Counted from the stretch's first letter, positions 9,981 through 21,124 are shown. The stretch is 64,000 nucleotides of DNA from Echinarachnius parma (GCA_037951105.1 JBAMJV010009728.1:20727-84726), one strand, 5' to 3'. Notes: generated by a model from the sequence alone, not told the origin. Made by a program: numbers and translations.

Positions 9981-12130
9981 TGGACTGCATACACTAAGTT
10001 GTTTTGTTTCTGTCTGGGAGTTTTGTCTTTGGGGTGAACAAGTCTTTGTTTAAGAGTGTTGGCCGGTTTGAAATAGACAGGAATGTTGTAGTTCCTAAAG
10101 ATGCGCTGTATCTTCTCGGACAAGTCCTTAACGTAAGGAACAGACACACCAGATCTCTTGGTTGTGTTTCTTGGGTGTGCGCTGGTCGGCTGTGTCCTGC
10201 GGTCACGGGGGTGAAGGGCTTTTTCTATGCTCCAGTTTTTGTAGCCGCAACAGTGTAGGGCTTCCCTAAGGTGTCTGTGTTCCTTCTCCTTTGCTTCCTC
10301 TGATGAAGGGATGAAGGAAGCTCGGTGGAACAAAGTCCTCACCACTCCCAGCTTGTGGATGAGAGGGTGGTGAGAATCAAACAGAAGGTACTGGTCAGTG
10401 TGAGTGGGTTTACGGTAGACTGTGGTGTGCAGAGTACCATCCTCTTCTAATCTTACAAGGCAGTCTAAGAAGGCTAGCTGCTGGTCTCTGACCTCCTCTA
10501 AGGTGAACTTGATGTGTTGGTCGCATGTATTGATGTGATTGAAAAAGGTGTTCAGTTCTGCGGTTTTGATCTTGACCCATGTGTCGTCAACATACCTATA
10601 CCAGTGGGTAGGAGGGGAACCTGTGTATGTGGTGAGTGCCAAGTTCTCAAAGTGTACCATATACAGGTTCGCTAGCACAGGGGAGATGGGAGACCCCATT
10701 GCACATCCATGCTTCTGTCTGTAGAACGAGCCATTGTAGACAAAGTATGTGGTCGATAGGCAAAGTTCTAGGAGCTGACATATATGGTCCACACTGAGTT
10801 TGGTTCTAGAGGCTAAGTTTGTGTCACTCTCTAGGCGTTGCCTCACTACCTCAATTGCCTTATTAGGTGGGACACTTGTGAACAGCGCTGATACATCAAA
10901 GGAGGCAATGGTTTCATCTTCCTCAACTTGGATGTTCTTCACTTTGTCAATGAAATCTTGTGAGTTTTGAATGTGGTGTTTGGATAGTCCCACTAATGGT
11001 CCGATGATTGACGTCAATAGCTTGGCAATATTGTAGGTGACGCTATTGATGCTGCTAACGATTGGTCTAAGTGGAACATCAGCCTTGTGAATCTTTGGCA
11101 GTCCGTAGAATGTTGGAACAGTTTCACCGGGGTAGAGTTTGTAGTATGTCTGTTTGTCTATATGACCTCCTCTCTCAAGCTGCTGGAGAACCTCAATCAC
11201 ACGCTTCTTGTAATTGGCTGACGGATCTCTCTTTAGGTGGTCATAAGTGTTTTGGTCATTTAGCAGACTGTTGACTTTCTCATCATACTCTCTCTTGTTA
11301 AGTACCACTGTGCATCGTCCTTTATCTGCTGGGAGAATGATGATATCTTTGTCTTTAGACAGTTTATCTGCAGCTTTGATTTCTTCTTTGGATAAATTTG
11401 AAGGAGGAAGTTTAGCATTACTAAGGCTAGCTGTAACTTTGCCCCTGATTTCCTCAGCTGTTGTTGCGTTTACTCTGTTGTTGCGGATAGCAGACTCTGT
11501 TGCCGTGATGTATTCCACGTAAGGTAATGATCTTGGAGTTACTGCAAAATTTAACCCCTTTGCTAACACTGAAGTTTCAGTCTCATCTAATGTTTTGTCA
11601 GATAAGTTTTTCACCCACACATCTTTCTTATCCTGAAAATCATCATTTGACTTCCTCTTACGCCAGTTTGTATCGGTGTCTGCTCTGGATTGGTCTTGTT
11701 TTGGGGTTTGAAGTCTTGCAAACTTCCCCTGCTGGCGCAGTTTTGAGCAGGAATGTTGCGTTAACTGGCCTTTCTCCACAAACTTGAACACCTCATCAAA
11801 CAAATCCTGTGGTAGTTTATCCTTCAATTGAGAGTGAAAATTATCGATTTTGTTGCGTAAGATGTCAATTGTAAAGTTAGTTTGCCTTACTCTTTCATTT
11901 AGAAGTTCCCTTTGGGCTTTATGTATAATTGTATGAGCACGGAATCCCTTCACCTTTGGTTTAATCCATAAACTGCGAGGTGTAATGTCAGAATGAAGAC
12001 AGCGCAAATTAAATCTCAGATGGTTCCGAAAATCCGCCAATTTCCTCGAAGCTTTCTCATATTCGCGAACCAGTAGAAGGCAATCTTTGCCAAATTGAGT
12101 TCCAATACGATAGTGAAGATTATTAATCAT
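9869..12130 (-). CDS. Penelope-like reverse transcriptase (753 codons, endonuclease frameshifted)
   Basis: It opens at MINNLHYRIGTQFGKD just inside the upstream repeat. The N-terminal 300 residues are basic and coiled-coil-like. RT motifs follow: FYGLPKIHKADVPLRPIVSS (about 341-360), ASFDVSALFTSVPPNK (409-424), GCAMGSPISPVLANLY (475-490) and the catalytic YRYVDD (511-516). These are characteristic of Penelope-like RTs, which are related to telomerase RT. The normal C-terminal endonuclease is lost to a frameshift near 9950. The element's role is self-mobilisation; it has no link to the zinc-finger gene except insertion next to its cassette 2. Confidence 0.92.
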   Translation of the reverse strand: MINNLHYRIGTQFGKDCLLLVREYEKASRKLADFRNHLRFNLRCLHSDITPRSLWIKPKVKGFRAHTIIHKAQRELLNERVRQTNFTIDILRNKIDNFHSQLKDKLPQDLFDEVFKFVEKGQLTQHSCSKLRQQGKFARLQTPKQDQSRADTDTNWRKRKSNDDFQDKKDVWVKNLSDKTLDETETSVLAKGLNFAVTPRSLPYVEYITATESAIRNNRVNATTAEEIRGKVTASLSNAKLPPSNLSKEEIKAADKLSKDKDIIILPADKGRCTVVLNKREYDEKVNSLLNDQNTYDHLKRDPSANYKKRVIEVLQQLERGGHIDKQTYYKLYPGETVPTFYGLPKIHKADVPLRPIVSSINSVTYNIAKLLTSIIGPLVGLSKHHIQNSQDFIDKVKNIQVEEDETIASFDVSALFTSVPPNKAIEVVRQRLESDTNLASRTKLSVDHICQLLELCLSTTYFVYNGSFYRQKHGCAMGSPISPVLANLYMVHFENLALTTYTGSPPTHWYRYVDDTWVKIKTAELNTFFNHINTCDQHIKFTLEEVRDQQLAFLDCLVRLEEDGTLHTTVYRKPTHTDQYLLFDSHHPLIHKLGVVRTLFHRASFIPSSEEAKEKEHRHLREALHCCGYKNWSIEKALHPRDRRTQPTSAHPRNTTKRSGVSVPYVKDLSEKIQRIFRNYNIPVYFKPANTLKQRLVHPKDKTPRQKQNNLVYAVQCQGENCKEKPNNLYTNDSTNIVAPVLQAMNLLSSLT

Positions 12131-12139
12131 CCAGGAAAG

Positions 12140-12341
12140 AGTTCATAGAAACAAAAACTAAATCTGATCAACTGGACTTACTATTTTGGGAGTAGTACAG
12201 TTTCACAACCTATTCAGGTTGCTTCTTCAGCTAAACTGGCTTGGGAAGAGAAGATTACTGGTGAAAGCTGTTGGAATCACTGAAGTACGTAATCTTCTAT
12301 TGTTCGAGATTGTTTAGGCGTCAAGGAATCTGGCGGATTAT
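12140..12341 (-). repeat. Penelope LTR-like repeat, upstream copy
   Basis: 202 bp with three substitutions from 9504-9705 (for example TATTCAGG against TATCCAGG). It lies immediately upstream of the RT start at 12130. Confidence 0.9.
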
Positions 12342-13084
12342 CCGCCTTATACACAGGTTGTATAGCAAAAAAAAAAAAAAAAAAAAAAAAGAATTTTTTG
12401 GGACACCCTGTAGTCATGTTCAATGCATATTACACTGGTATAGGGCATGACAAGAGCTTACTCTTTGTTGTAGCATTCAGCAACATATACCTATTTCTCA
12501 CACAAAAAATATTGGTTACAGATTTAAAAATTGCAAGTTTATTGAGCAAACACTGCTGCTAATGAATATATGCATACATTCGTGAGCAGCAGTACTCATA
12601 TTATATATGCAATTATCTAACCAGTGGTTATAAATTTTGCTCATAATTGAAAATATATGTTTAAAATTGCATTATATTTAATGAGTATCAGTGCTAATGA
12701 ATATTCATGATATGAATATGAATATTTATGAGCACCAGTGTTAATGCTCAATGTGTGCAATTTTTGTACTAACCACTATTTTGTATGTGAAAAAATGTAT
12801 ATGATGAAAGCTACAATTGACATTAAGCCCTTGATATGTCCTAGACCAGCGATGTAAGTATTCCAACAGCACTACAGGGTGTCTAAAAAAAAATACAGGG
12901 TGTCCTAAAAAAAAATAATAATACAAAAAAAAGAATTAAACAAAATAAAAATAATAAATTGTTTTTTTTTAGAAAGTTGGGGGGTGCGCCTTATACACGG
13001 GTGCGCCTTATACACGGAGTTTTACGGTAGTATAAATAATATAATATAGCAACTGTTACATTCGCATTTAAATGAATTGGAACA
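12342..13084. other. AT-rich transposon remnants, no gene
   Basis: It starts with a 24-base poly-A run at about 12369. The segment 12410-12790 resembles 61384-61600 (tagggcatgacaagagctt, cagcaacatatac), a dispersed repeat. A terminal fragment at about 12990-13028 (GCGCCTTATACACGG twice, then GTTTTACGGTA) looks like the end of another TA-target element. Confidence 0.4.
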
Positions 13085-13416
13085 TTAACCCTAAAAAGAC
13101 TGGGCTATTTTGAACCTTTAAAAAAATGGGTGGGGGGGGGGGGGGGGGGTGCTAAAAGGGCCCCCCCCCCCCCCTAAGATCTCGGCAACCAAAACTCTGA
13201 TCGACTCCAAATTTGACATCGTGATAGATGTCCATAAGGTCTACAATATTACGTAGTAAAAAAAAAATAATAATTAGAATATGCTAATTAGAGCTAATTA
13301 ATTATGCAAAAATTGTATTTGTTTGTATTTTTCATAGTTTTCTCGGCAATCGGAACTCCAATCAACTACAAATTTGGCATGGTGATAGATGTCCATGAGC
13401 CATTCAATATTGCATA

Positions 13417-15094
13417 CCGTAAATACCGGCGTAATCGCCGCATACTTTTTCCTCGAAAAAACCCTGCAAACTCGGGGTGCGGCGTGTACGTGGAGACAGT
13501 CAAAATGTCACTCTTGACCGGCCTCAAAACAACACATTTCAGCAGGTGTGGGACTATTGGTTGTATTGCACTGTATTGTATTGCGTGATAACACATTATA
13601 TAGCCAAATTGTCTAGTACGTTTACCCTGGCCTAGAATGGTTTCTCACCTTTTTTTTGCTGATATTTGCGAAATCTGATACGTTTTTAACTTCAAAGTTA
13701 CGAAACAAATGCACACTGCCAGCGCCGCGCTCGCCTAGCTGTCATCGATCTAGCTACGTGCGTTATGAATGCATTGCATTTGCACGTACGTACATCACAG
13801 TACATGGTTCTCTGTAGTACCGATTTCATGCTAAAATTTGGCACATTTTCCAGCCGATTTTCTTGTTTCCCGTCGTTATTCCCGCCTTTTTTGTCGCCAG
13901 TTTTCCTAGCGCACTTTTCTCCCACATTTTTTATGCCTCCGCCAACGAAGTGGCCGGAGGCATTATGTTTTCGGGTTGTCCGTCCGTCCGTACGTCCGTC
14001 CGTCCGTCCGTGCGTCCCGTTTTCGTTCTCGCGATATCTCAAGAACCGGTTGACGGATCAATTTCAAACTTGGTATGAGTGTACATATTGGGGTGACAAT
14101 GATCTGATTAGATTTTAGGGGTCATGAGGTCAAAGGTCAAGGTCACATGACTCAATATATATGCAAAAATGCCTCGTTCTCGCGATATCTCAAGAACCGG
14201 TTGACGGATTAATTTCAAACTTGGTATGAGTGTACATATTGGGGTGACAATGATCTGATTAGATTTTGGGGTTCATGAGGTCAAAGGTCAAGGTCACAGG
14301 ACTCAATATATGTGCAAAATTGCCTCGTTCTCGCGTTATCTCAAGAACCGGTTGACGGATCAATTTCAAACTTGGTGTGACTGTACATATTGGGGTGGCA
14401 ATGATCGGATTAGATTTGGGGGGTCATGAGGTCAAAGGTCAAGGTCACAGGACTCAATATATATGCAAAAATGGCTTGTAATGGCAAAATTTCAAGAACT
14501 GAATGTCAGATTTCAATCAAACTTGGTACCTGAATGTATCATAAAGAATCAACGTAGCCATAACATATTGGGATCATGAGGTTGAGGTCAAGGTCATAGG
14601 ACTCATACATGCAAAAAAAGGTTTGTAATGGCAAAATCTCAAGAACTAAATGTCAGATTTCAATCAAACTTGGTACCTGAATGTTTCTTAGGGAGCCAAT
14701 GTAGCCATCAAATTTTAGGGTCATATGGTCAAGGTCACAGGACTCGAAATATGAAGAAATTTTTTTTTATTCAGTGCATGTTAATTTGGGCTTGATATTA
14801 AAGGGCATCAAGCGTGGGGATGCTAAATAGAGGGTCGCCATTTTGAACTGGGTTAGTTTGCGCGCACCGCATGACACTGAGCTAACGTGCATTACGCACC
14901 GTGCGCAACGCGTATGCAAGATGGCGCCGCGCATCTCATTTGACGAATCTGAACTACCTTTAAAATCGCGTGATAGCGGAGGCATAATTTTCGACTGCGC
15001 GCAGTCGAAGATCCATCTATTTTTTTTCAATTTCAATGCCCAAAGTCGGGGTGCGGCGTTTACGCGGGTGCGGCGATTACGCCGGTATTTACGG
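13417..15094. mobile_element. non-autonomous TA-target (Tc1/mariner-like) element nested in the MITE
   Basis: The ends CCGTAAATACCGGCGTAATC and GATTACGCCGGTATTTACGG are inverted repeats flanked by TA on each side. Copies of the host MITE read GCATAGTTAAAT without it, which fixes the insertion site. It is 1678 bp with no transposase, but carries a tandem array of AGGTCA-type repeats. A shorter relative (263 bp) is at 36426. Confidence 0.85.
13935..14760. repeat. hairpin + GTCCGTCC + 151-bp tandem repeats with AGGTCA direct repeats
   Basis: A hairpin at 13935-13961 (GCCTCCG ... CGGAGGC) is followed by a CGTC tetranucleotide run. About five tandem units come next: CTCGCG anchors at 14028, 14179 and 14330 give a period of 151, and two more diverged units follow. 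The first three units contain AGGTCAAAGGTCAAGGTCA, which holds both DR1 and DR0 spacings of the nuclear-receptor half site. Confidence 0.8.
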
Positions 15095-15575
15095 TAGTTA
15101 AATTGTTCTAATTATAATATGCTAATTAGAGCTAATTAATTATGCGAAAATTGCATTTCTTATGTATTTCTTTGTTTTTTCGACTCATGTTTTTATTGTT
15201 TTTTTCAATGGAAATAATTATGGACCATTATTCAACCATTTTTAGCCCCAAATTAAATGATTGCAGTGATTAGAATGAAAAATAATGAAGATTTTGTCTT
15301 TTCTAAGAAAAAAACAATTTCCATAGGATTTGTACACAAATCACAAAATTTAGCGATTTTCAGGCGACGCTCACTTACAAAAGGTCACGTGACTTTAGAA
15401 CCGTATACCCGGTCGTCGCAAATTTGGTCTCAAAAGTTGCGCAAGACTTCAATGAAAAAACTCATAAAGTCCCGCGGCAATACCTGCGCGCGTTGCGGAA
15501 TTATCGCGAAAATAGAGGAGGGGGGGGCTAAATCAGCCCCCCCCCCAGTCTTTTTAGGGTTAAAGGGGAAGGAAC

Positions 15576-15659
15576 TAGAGCTGAGTCAAATCGAATGGCT
15601 ATTCGATATCCGATCGTGAAAGTCGGATACCGAATACAAATTTTCGGATACGAATATCC

Positions 15660-15691
<32 letters not shown>

Positions 15692-16091
15692 CATTCGAGA
15701 GATTCGATCAGAAAATGGCACATTGAACCCTGCTTTATCTTTTGCTAAAGTTAAAAGTTAAGGTATTTTACATAAATTACAAATAAACAAAACAAATAAT
15801 AAACCAAAGGTAAGAGGATTAATATACAAGTGGTATAGTGAGTGCCAAATTTAGAAGGATTATTTATCAAAGTATTTCATCTTGACAGCAGTTTGTACAC
15901 TAACATCACACTGTACTGCCGATTCTAATTGAAAAAACGGACAGAATATTTATTTAAAAATTAAAAATAAAAAAATTAAAATAAATTAAAATAAATTTTT
16001 TTTTTTTTTTTTTTTTTCGGATATTCGATATCCGACCGTTTTTACACGACTCATATTCGAAATGCAAAATATCCGGTTTGACTCAGCTCTA
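15576..16091. mobile_element. hAT-like MITE nested in the foldback element
   Basis: 516 bp, ends TAGAGCTGAGTCAAA and TTTGACTCAGCTCTA, flanked by the perfect 8-bp duplication GAAGGAAC (15568-15575 and 16092-16099). An 8-bp duplication is typical of hAT. The relative at 40234 has GAAGGAAC uninterrupted. It has poly-A and poly-T runs and no transposase. Confidence 0.9.
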
Positions 16092-16382
16092 GAAGGAACC
16101 CCTAGCCTTTCGACTCACCGGATGCGACGAGAGCACAACCCCTGTCATCTCCAGTCACCCACCTCCTCATGAACACTCCCAATAATGAAAACAATCGATA
16201 TTCTACGGCCCACCGTCGTCCGCCTCCAATGCCAACAGGAGGCGGCCACCCCTTCAACCTCCCGCGGCGAAACGACGTGTCAGGCGGAGAACACAATAGC
16301 GGGTTACAATAATGCTATTGTGTTCTCCGCCCGCCACGCCACTTCACCGCGAGCAGCCGAAGAAATGGCTGCCCCCTATGGG
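16092..16382. repeat. foldback element, T-to-C hypermutated copy
   Basis: Its first bases lie at about 15564-15575, split off by the hAT-like insertion. It contains two inverted arms of 68 bp (16232-16300 and 16314-16381) around GGGTTACAATAAT. It aligns over about 283 bases with 40246-40528. I count 39 sites with C here and T there, one T/C the other way, and six others. The arms show which base is older: left-arm C residues face A in the right arm, where the other copy has T facing A. Confidence 0.85.
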
Positions 16383-17598
16383 CACTGAAAGCAGACGACT
16401 CAATAAAATACCACTCACTTATCCTCCCAACGATCGTTGTATCAGCATCACTTATTCATGTCTCCCGACAAATAGCAAATATTACAGGAGACAAACTGAA
16501 GAACCATGTTTCACCTAAAATGTATGTCCAAAGGCTTTCTCGCAGAAAGGTACACTAGCAATGCACTTGAGGACATATACTGGTAAACAGCCTTTCACTT
16601 GCAAGGTATGTTCGAAGGCTTTTTGACAGAAAGGTACACTAGTAAAGCAAATGATGACACCTATTCATGAATGAACTTCTTACAACAACCACTACATGAA
16701 AGGTCACAAAAGGCTACATGTGTTCAAATATTATAGCTTGCATTGCATATTTCAGTTCTATAGCATATGCAAGGCCAATTTCACACACTTGCAGGATGGC
16801 CCGTGGCCCATTGAACAAAACAGAAATGTTTTGTTTTGTTGCTAGTAATGGGCTAGTAAAACTTGTTGCTAGTAATGGGCTAGTAAAACTTGAGAAAAGT
16901 TAAAATTTAGTTGCCAGATCATGCGAATTGCTCTTTTTAAGCTAAAAATTCTGAATGGTTGTATATTGAATTTTTTCATGCCAAACTTCAATAATAATTA
17001 GCTGTTATCAATAGAATTGACCAAGATCTTGAAGAGCAGACAATACTTTTTAAAAATTCAACCAAATTATGAGGCCATTTAATTTCTGGTCATCTAAATT
17101 AAGCTAAAAATAGTTATACTTTCCTGACTGGGCCATTATACTAGCATTAAGGTTAAAGTGGAGCCTTGTTTATTAAATGATATATTTTGGACATGTTTTT
17201 GGGAAAATAATACAGAAACAGTAAATAAAATAAAGCATCTCACAGCACTACTTCCAAAGTGATTGGAGTTTTAGGTAGATCTTTGTCCTGCCCAAAACAT
17301 CTCCAGGGCAATATGAATTGTCAATCAGGCTGGTAATAACAACAATATAGTTTGTATGAGCTACATGTAATACAGGTTCCATCATTAAAAAAAACAGAAC
17401 CACATACAACATTGTCCAAAATTCATGGTGAAATATTTCTCGATGATCATGGAAATCTGACATGACAATATTACTTGCCTTGTTTGTTTGTTTTTGGTAA
17501 CTTTTTGTCATGAAACATTTTCCGACAATTTGTTCTATGGAAAGGAAGAGACTCAACTGATGATGAATTTGATCTTAATATCAACATTCCATTTTCAG
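16383..17598 (+). pseudogene. decayed finger tail, 3'-flank and upstream intron of cassette 3
   Basis: 16510-16660 holds two decayed finger units (AAGGCTTTCTCGCAGAAAGG, and GGCTTTTTGACAGAAAGG with a stop). Then come the common 3'-flank (about 16665-16900, including a doubled AGTAATGGGCTAGTAAAACT) and the conserved intron upstream of a cassette (17390-17598, ending CCATTTTCAG). No intact gene. Confidence 0.6.
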
Positions 17599-19358
17599 AA
17601 AATGATGATCGTCTGATGGGTGCCCCAGATGCTTCCTGTGGGAAGACAATTGCCTCTACTAATCCAGGAGAAGCAAGTTCTAGACAGGTTCCTCCTGAAG
17701 TCTTTCCAGGTACAAGTAGCTTGAACATTCAGACAGGAAAACACACAGATGAATGTCCTTGTGATCATCAGGATGTAAGGGGTATTACAAGTCCCCAAAA
17801 ATGTGATGGACCATGCAAATGCAACGTGGATTTAAAGACTTTCACTGACGAATGTGATGCAAAGACACATGACAATGAAAACACTTGTGTTAAACTTGTT
17901 TGCAAGTTACGTTCAAAGGAATTATCAGACAAAGGTAGACTATCATTACATATGAGGACACATACTGGTGAACGACCTTTCACTTGCCGGGTATGTGCAA
18001 AAGCTTTCAATCAGGAAAGTAATTTTTCAAAACACATGCTAATGCATGCTAGTACACGTTCTTTCACTTGCAAGGTATGTTCAAAGGCTTTCACTGCAAA
18101 ATGTAATCTAGCATTACACATGAGAACACATACTGATAAACAACATTTTACTCGCAAGGTAGGCCTATGTACAAAGGCTTTCGCTCAGAAATCTCATCTA
18201 ACAAGAAACATGAGGACACATACTGGTGATCAACCTTTCACTTGCAAGGTATGTTCAAAGGTTTTCTCACAGAATCCTCACCTTACAAGACATATGAGGA
18301 CACATACTGGTGAACAACCTATTACATGCAAGGTATGTTCAAAGGCTTTTTCACAGAAAGGTTATCTAAAGAGACACTTGAGGACACATACTGGTGAACG
18401 ACATTATACTTGCAGTGTATGTTCAAAGGCTTTCTCTCTGAAAAGTGATCTGACGAGACACATGAGGACACATACTGGTGATCGACCTTTCACTTGCAAG
18501 GTATGTTCAAAGGATTTCCAACTGAAAGGCGCTCTAACAAGACACATGAGGACACATACTGGTGAACAACCTTTCACTTGCAAGGTATGTTCTAAGGCTT
18601 TCTCACAGAAATGTGATCTAACGAGACACATGAGGACACATACTGGTGAAAAACATTTCACTTGCAAGGTATGTTCAAAGGCTTTCTCACAGAAAAGCAA
18701 TTTAACAAGACACATGATGACACATACTGGTGATCAACCTTTCACATGCAAGGTATGTTCAAAGGCTTTCTCACATAAAGGTGATCTAACAAGACACATG
18801 AGGACACATACTGGTGAAAAACCTTTCACTTGCAAGGTATGTGCAAAGGCTTTCACCAGAAAATGTATTCTTGCATCACACATAAGGACTCATACTGGTG
18901 AACAACCTTTTACATGCAAGGTGTGTTCAAAGGCTTTCTCACAGAAAGGTGATCTAACAAGACACATGTGGACACATACTGGTGGAAAACATTTCACTTG
19001 CAAGGTATGTTCAAAGGCTTTCTCACAGAAAAGCGGTCTAACAAGACACATGTGGACACATTCTGGTGAACGACCTTTCACCTGCAAGGTATGTTCAATG
19101 GCCTTCACTAGAAAATGTCATCTAGCAGTACACATGCGAACTCATACTGGTGAACAACCTTTTACATGCAAGGTGTGTTCAAAGGCTTTCTCACAGAAAG
19201 GTGATCTAACAAGACACATGTGGACACATACTGGTGAAAAACCTTTCACTTGCAAGGTATGTGCAAAGGCTTTCACTAAAAAATGTAATCTAGCATCACA
19301 CATAAGGACTCATACTGGTGAACAACCTTTTACATGCAAGGTGAATACTGGTGAATGA
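17599..19358 (+). CDS. unit 1 finger cassette 3: terminal exon with about 17 C2H2 fingers
   Basis: The acceptor CCATTTTCAG is intact; phase-1 entry reads E-N-D-D-R-L-M-G-A-P-D-A-S and stays open to the stop. An ATG lies at 17616, but an upstream constant region is more likely to supply the start. The linker (GKHTDECPCD, CNVDLKTFTDEC) leads to a degenerate first finger and about 16 more at a 28-residue period. Helices include [64 protein letters not shown] and QKSGLTRH. One unit has a two-residue insertion (RKVGLCTK). The array ends in FTCKVNTGE-stop, a finger cut after its first cysteine. It is the longest array here. Confidence 0.82.
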
Positions 19359-20320
19359 CTGGTGAATGCCTGTTCACTTGCAATGTTTGATCTTAGGCTT
19401 ACTTACAGAATGATCACTTAGAGGTAAAGGCCAGTTTTGGAAATGCCGTCCTCTCAAAAAAATGAAATTGAAGCTCTTATTACCAATAATGGGAAAGAAT
19501 ATAATTGTACTAATATAGGATTATCCAAATTTGGCCAAGAAACCGCCTACTAGTTGATATATTTGCAAAATTATAAATTGATCTAGGGCTGGATAGATAT
19601 CGCCAACGCGGAATTGCCCATACGCTACGTGTATTACGACCACGAGGTGTACACGAGGTGTTCGCTATATGGGCTTGTCCCTAGCATGTCAATATCTCCG
19701 CCAGCGCTAGCGGCGCTGACATGTCTGAACGGGTGGTGGATTTATGAATTACACAGGCGGATATTGGATTTCTTCCGATATTTCTGTATTTAACGATGCT
19801 TAGGTTCGGATTTTACCACACAAGCCCTATTTCAATACATATTCAACAATATTGATTAATATAGATGTATTCGGCTACTTTCCCGAAACTGGACTTGGGC
19901 TTTAACAACACACATATTACACATACTGGTGAACAACCTTTCACATGCAAGCTATGTTCAAAAGCTTTCTCAACGAAAGTTGATCTAACTAGACATTTGA
20001 GGACACATACTGGTCGATGACCTTTCGCTAGCAAGGTATGTTCAAATGCTTTCTCTCTGAAGAGTAATCTACTACGACACTTGAAGACTAATACTGGTAA
20101 AAGACCATGCAGGCACAATGTACATGATGTTCAAAGGCTTTATCACAGAAAGCTAACCTAATGTTGACGCATGAGGACACATTACTGGTGATTTATCTCA
20201 ACCAGTGATCTCGGGCAATAATTGGTCTTATTGACCCCACCCCCTCCCCCCTCCCTTGCCTAAACAACTAAACTTCCTTGGGAAATCCTGGCTACGGGCC
20301 TGCAAGGTATGTTCAAGAGA
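19359..20320 (+). pseudogene. decayed fingers after cassette 3
   Basis: Finger-derived sequence with stops and frame breaks continues on both sides of a TTAA element (19422-19901). Recognisable pieces are at 19904-20180 (AAAGCTTTCTCAACGAAAG and AATCTACTACGACACTTGAA) and a last fragment TGCAAGGTATGTTCAAGAGA at about 20301. 20190-20290 is unrelated C-rich spacer. Confidence 0.7.
19422..19901. mobile_element. TTAA-target MITE, imperfect inverted ends
   Basis: The left end AGGTAAAGGCCAGTTTTGG follows TTAG (TTAA in the copy at 41661). The right end CCGAAACTGGACTTGGGCT precedes TTAA. It sits inside a decayed finger. 480 bp, no ORF. Confidence 0.75.
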
Positions 20321-20325
20321 CTTAA

Positions 20326-21124
20326 CCCTAAAAAGACTGGGCTATTTTGAACCTTAAAAAAACTGGGGGGGGGGGGGGGGGGGGGGGCGGGGCTAAAAGG
20401 ACCCCCCCCCCCCTAAGATCTCGGCAGCCGAAACTCCAATCGACTCCAAATTTGGCATCGTGATAGATGTCCATAAGGTCTATAATATTGCGTAGTTTTA
20501 AAAAAAAATTAATTAGAATATGCTAATTAGAGCTAATTAATTATGCAAAAATGGTATTTTTCTGTATTTTTTGTAGTTTTCTCGGCAATCAAAACTCCAA
20601 TCGACTCCAAATTTGGCATGGTGATAGATGTCCATGAGCCATACAATATTGCATAGTTAAATTTTTTTGTTTTAATTATAATATGCTAATTAGAGCTAAT
20701 TAATTATGCGAAAATTGCATTTTTTTCGTATTTTTTGCATTTTAAAAATATTTGTTATATATTTTTTCGATGGAATAAAATATTAACCATTATTCAACCA
20801 TTTGTAGCCCAAAATTAAATAATTGCAGTGATCAGAATGAAAAATAATGAAGATTTTGTCTATTCTAGGAAAAAGTCAATTTCCATAGGATTTGTACACA
20901 AATCACAAAATTTAGCGATTTTCGGGCCGACGCTCACTTACAAAAGGTCACGTAACTTTAGAACGGTACACCCGGTTGTCGCAAATTTGGTATCAAAAGT
21001 TGCGCAAGACTCAAAGGAAAAAAGTCGTGAAGTGGCACCGTAAAATATTTAAGCGTTGCGAAGTAATCGCGAAAATAGAGGAGGGGGGCTAAATCAGCCC
21101 CCCCCCCCCCCAGTCTTTTTAGGG
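20326..21124. mobile_element. piggyBac-like TTAA MITE, copy 2
   Basis: TTAA/CCCTAAAAAGACTGGG at 20322-20341 and CCAGTCTTTTTAGGG/TTAA at 21110-21128. 799 bp, without the TA insertion of copy 1. It sits in a decayed finger. The poly-G and poly-C runs next to the ends are complementary. Confidence 0.9.

Larger units (their letters stand above)
9504..12341 (-). mobile_element. Penelope-like retroelement with flanking direct repeats
   Basis: This 2838-bp element reads right to left. Direct repeats of 202 bp (9504-9705 and 12140-12341) flank a reverse-transcriptase ORF and a GIY-YIG-type endonuclease region, the arrangement of Penelope-like elements with their LTR-like ends. The repeats differ at three positions I could find. 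A second copy enters at 63190 and runs off the window with the same lesion in the endonuclease region. That copy was therefore made by segmental duplication, not by a new insertion. Confidence 0.9.
13089..15559. mobile_element. piggyBac-like TTAA MITE, copy 1 (with nested insertion)
   Basis: The left end TTAA/CCCTAAAAAGACTGGG and right end CCAGTCTTTTTAGGG/TTAA form perfect terminal inverted repeats next to TTAA on both sides, the hallmark of piggyBac-type insertion. The internal sequence has poly-G and poly-C runs and matches the copies at 20326 and 42570. No transposase. A TA element (13417-15094) is nested inside. Confidence 0.88.

Noticed and set aside
9869-12130. Telomerase reverse transcriptase gene
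   Set aside because: The RT motifs with GLPKIHK and YVDD, the LTR-like repeats and the GIY-YIG remnant identify a Penelope-like element.
13765-14118. Open frames over the CGTC run (Ser/Val/Arg-rich)
   Set aside because: Simple-sequence translation within a repeat inside a transposon.
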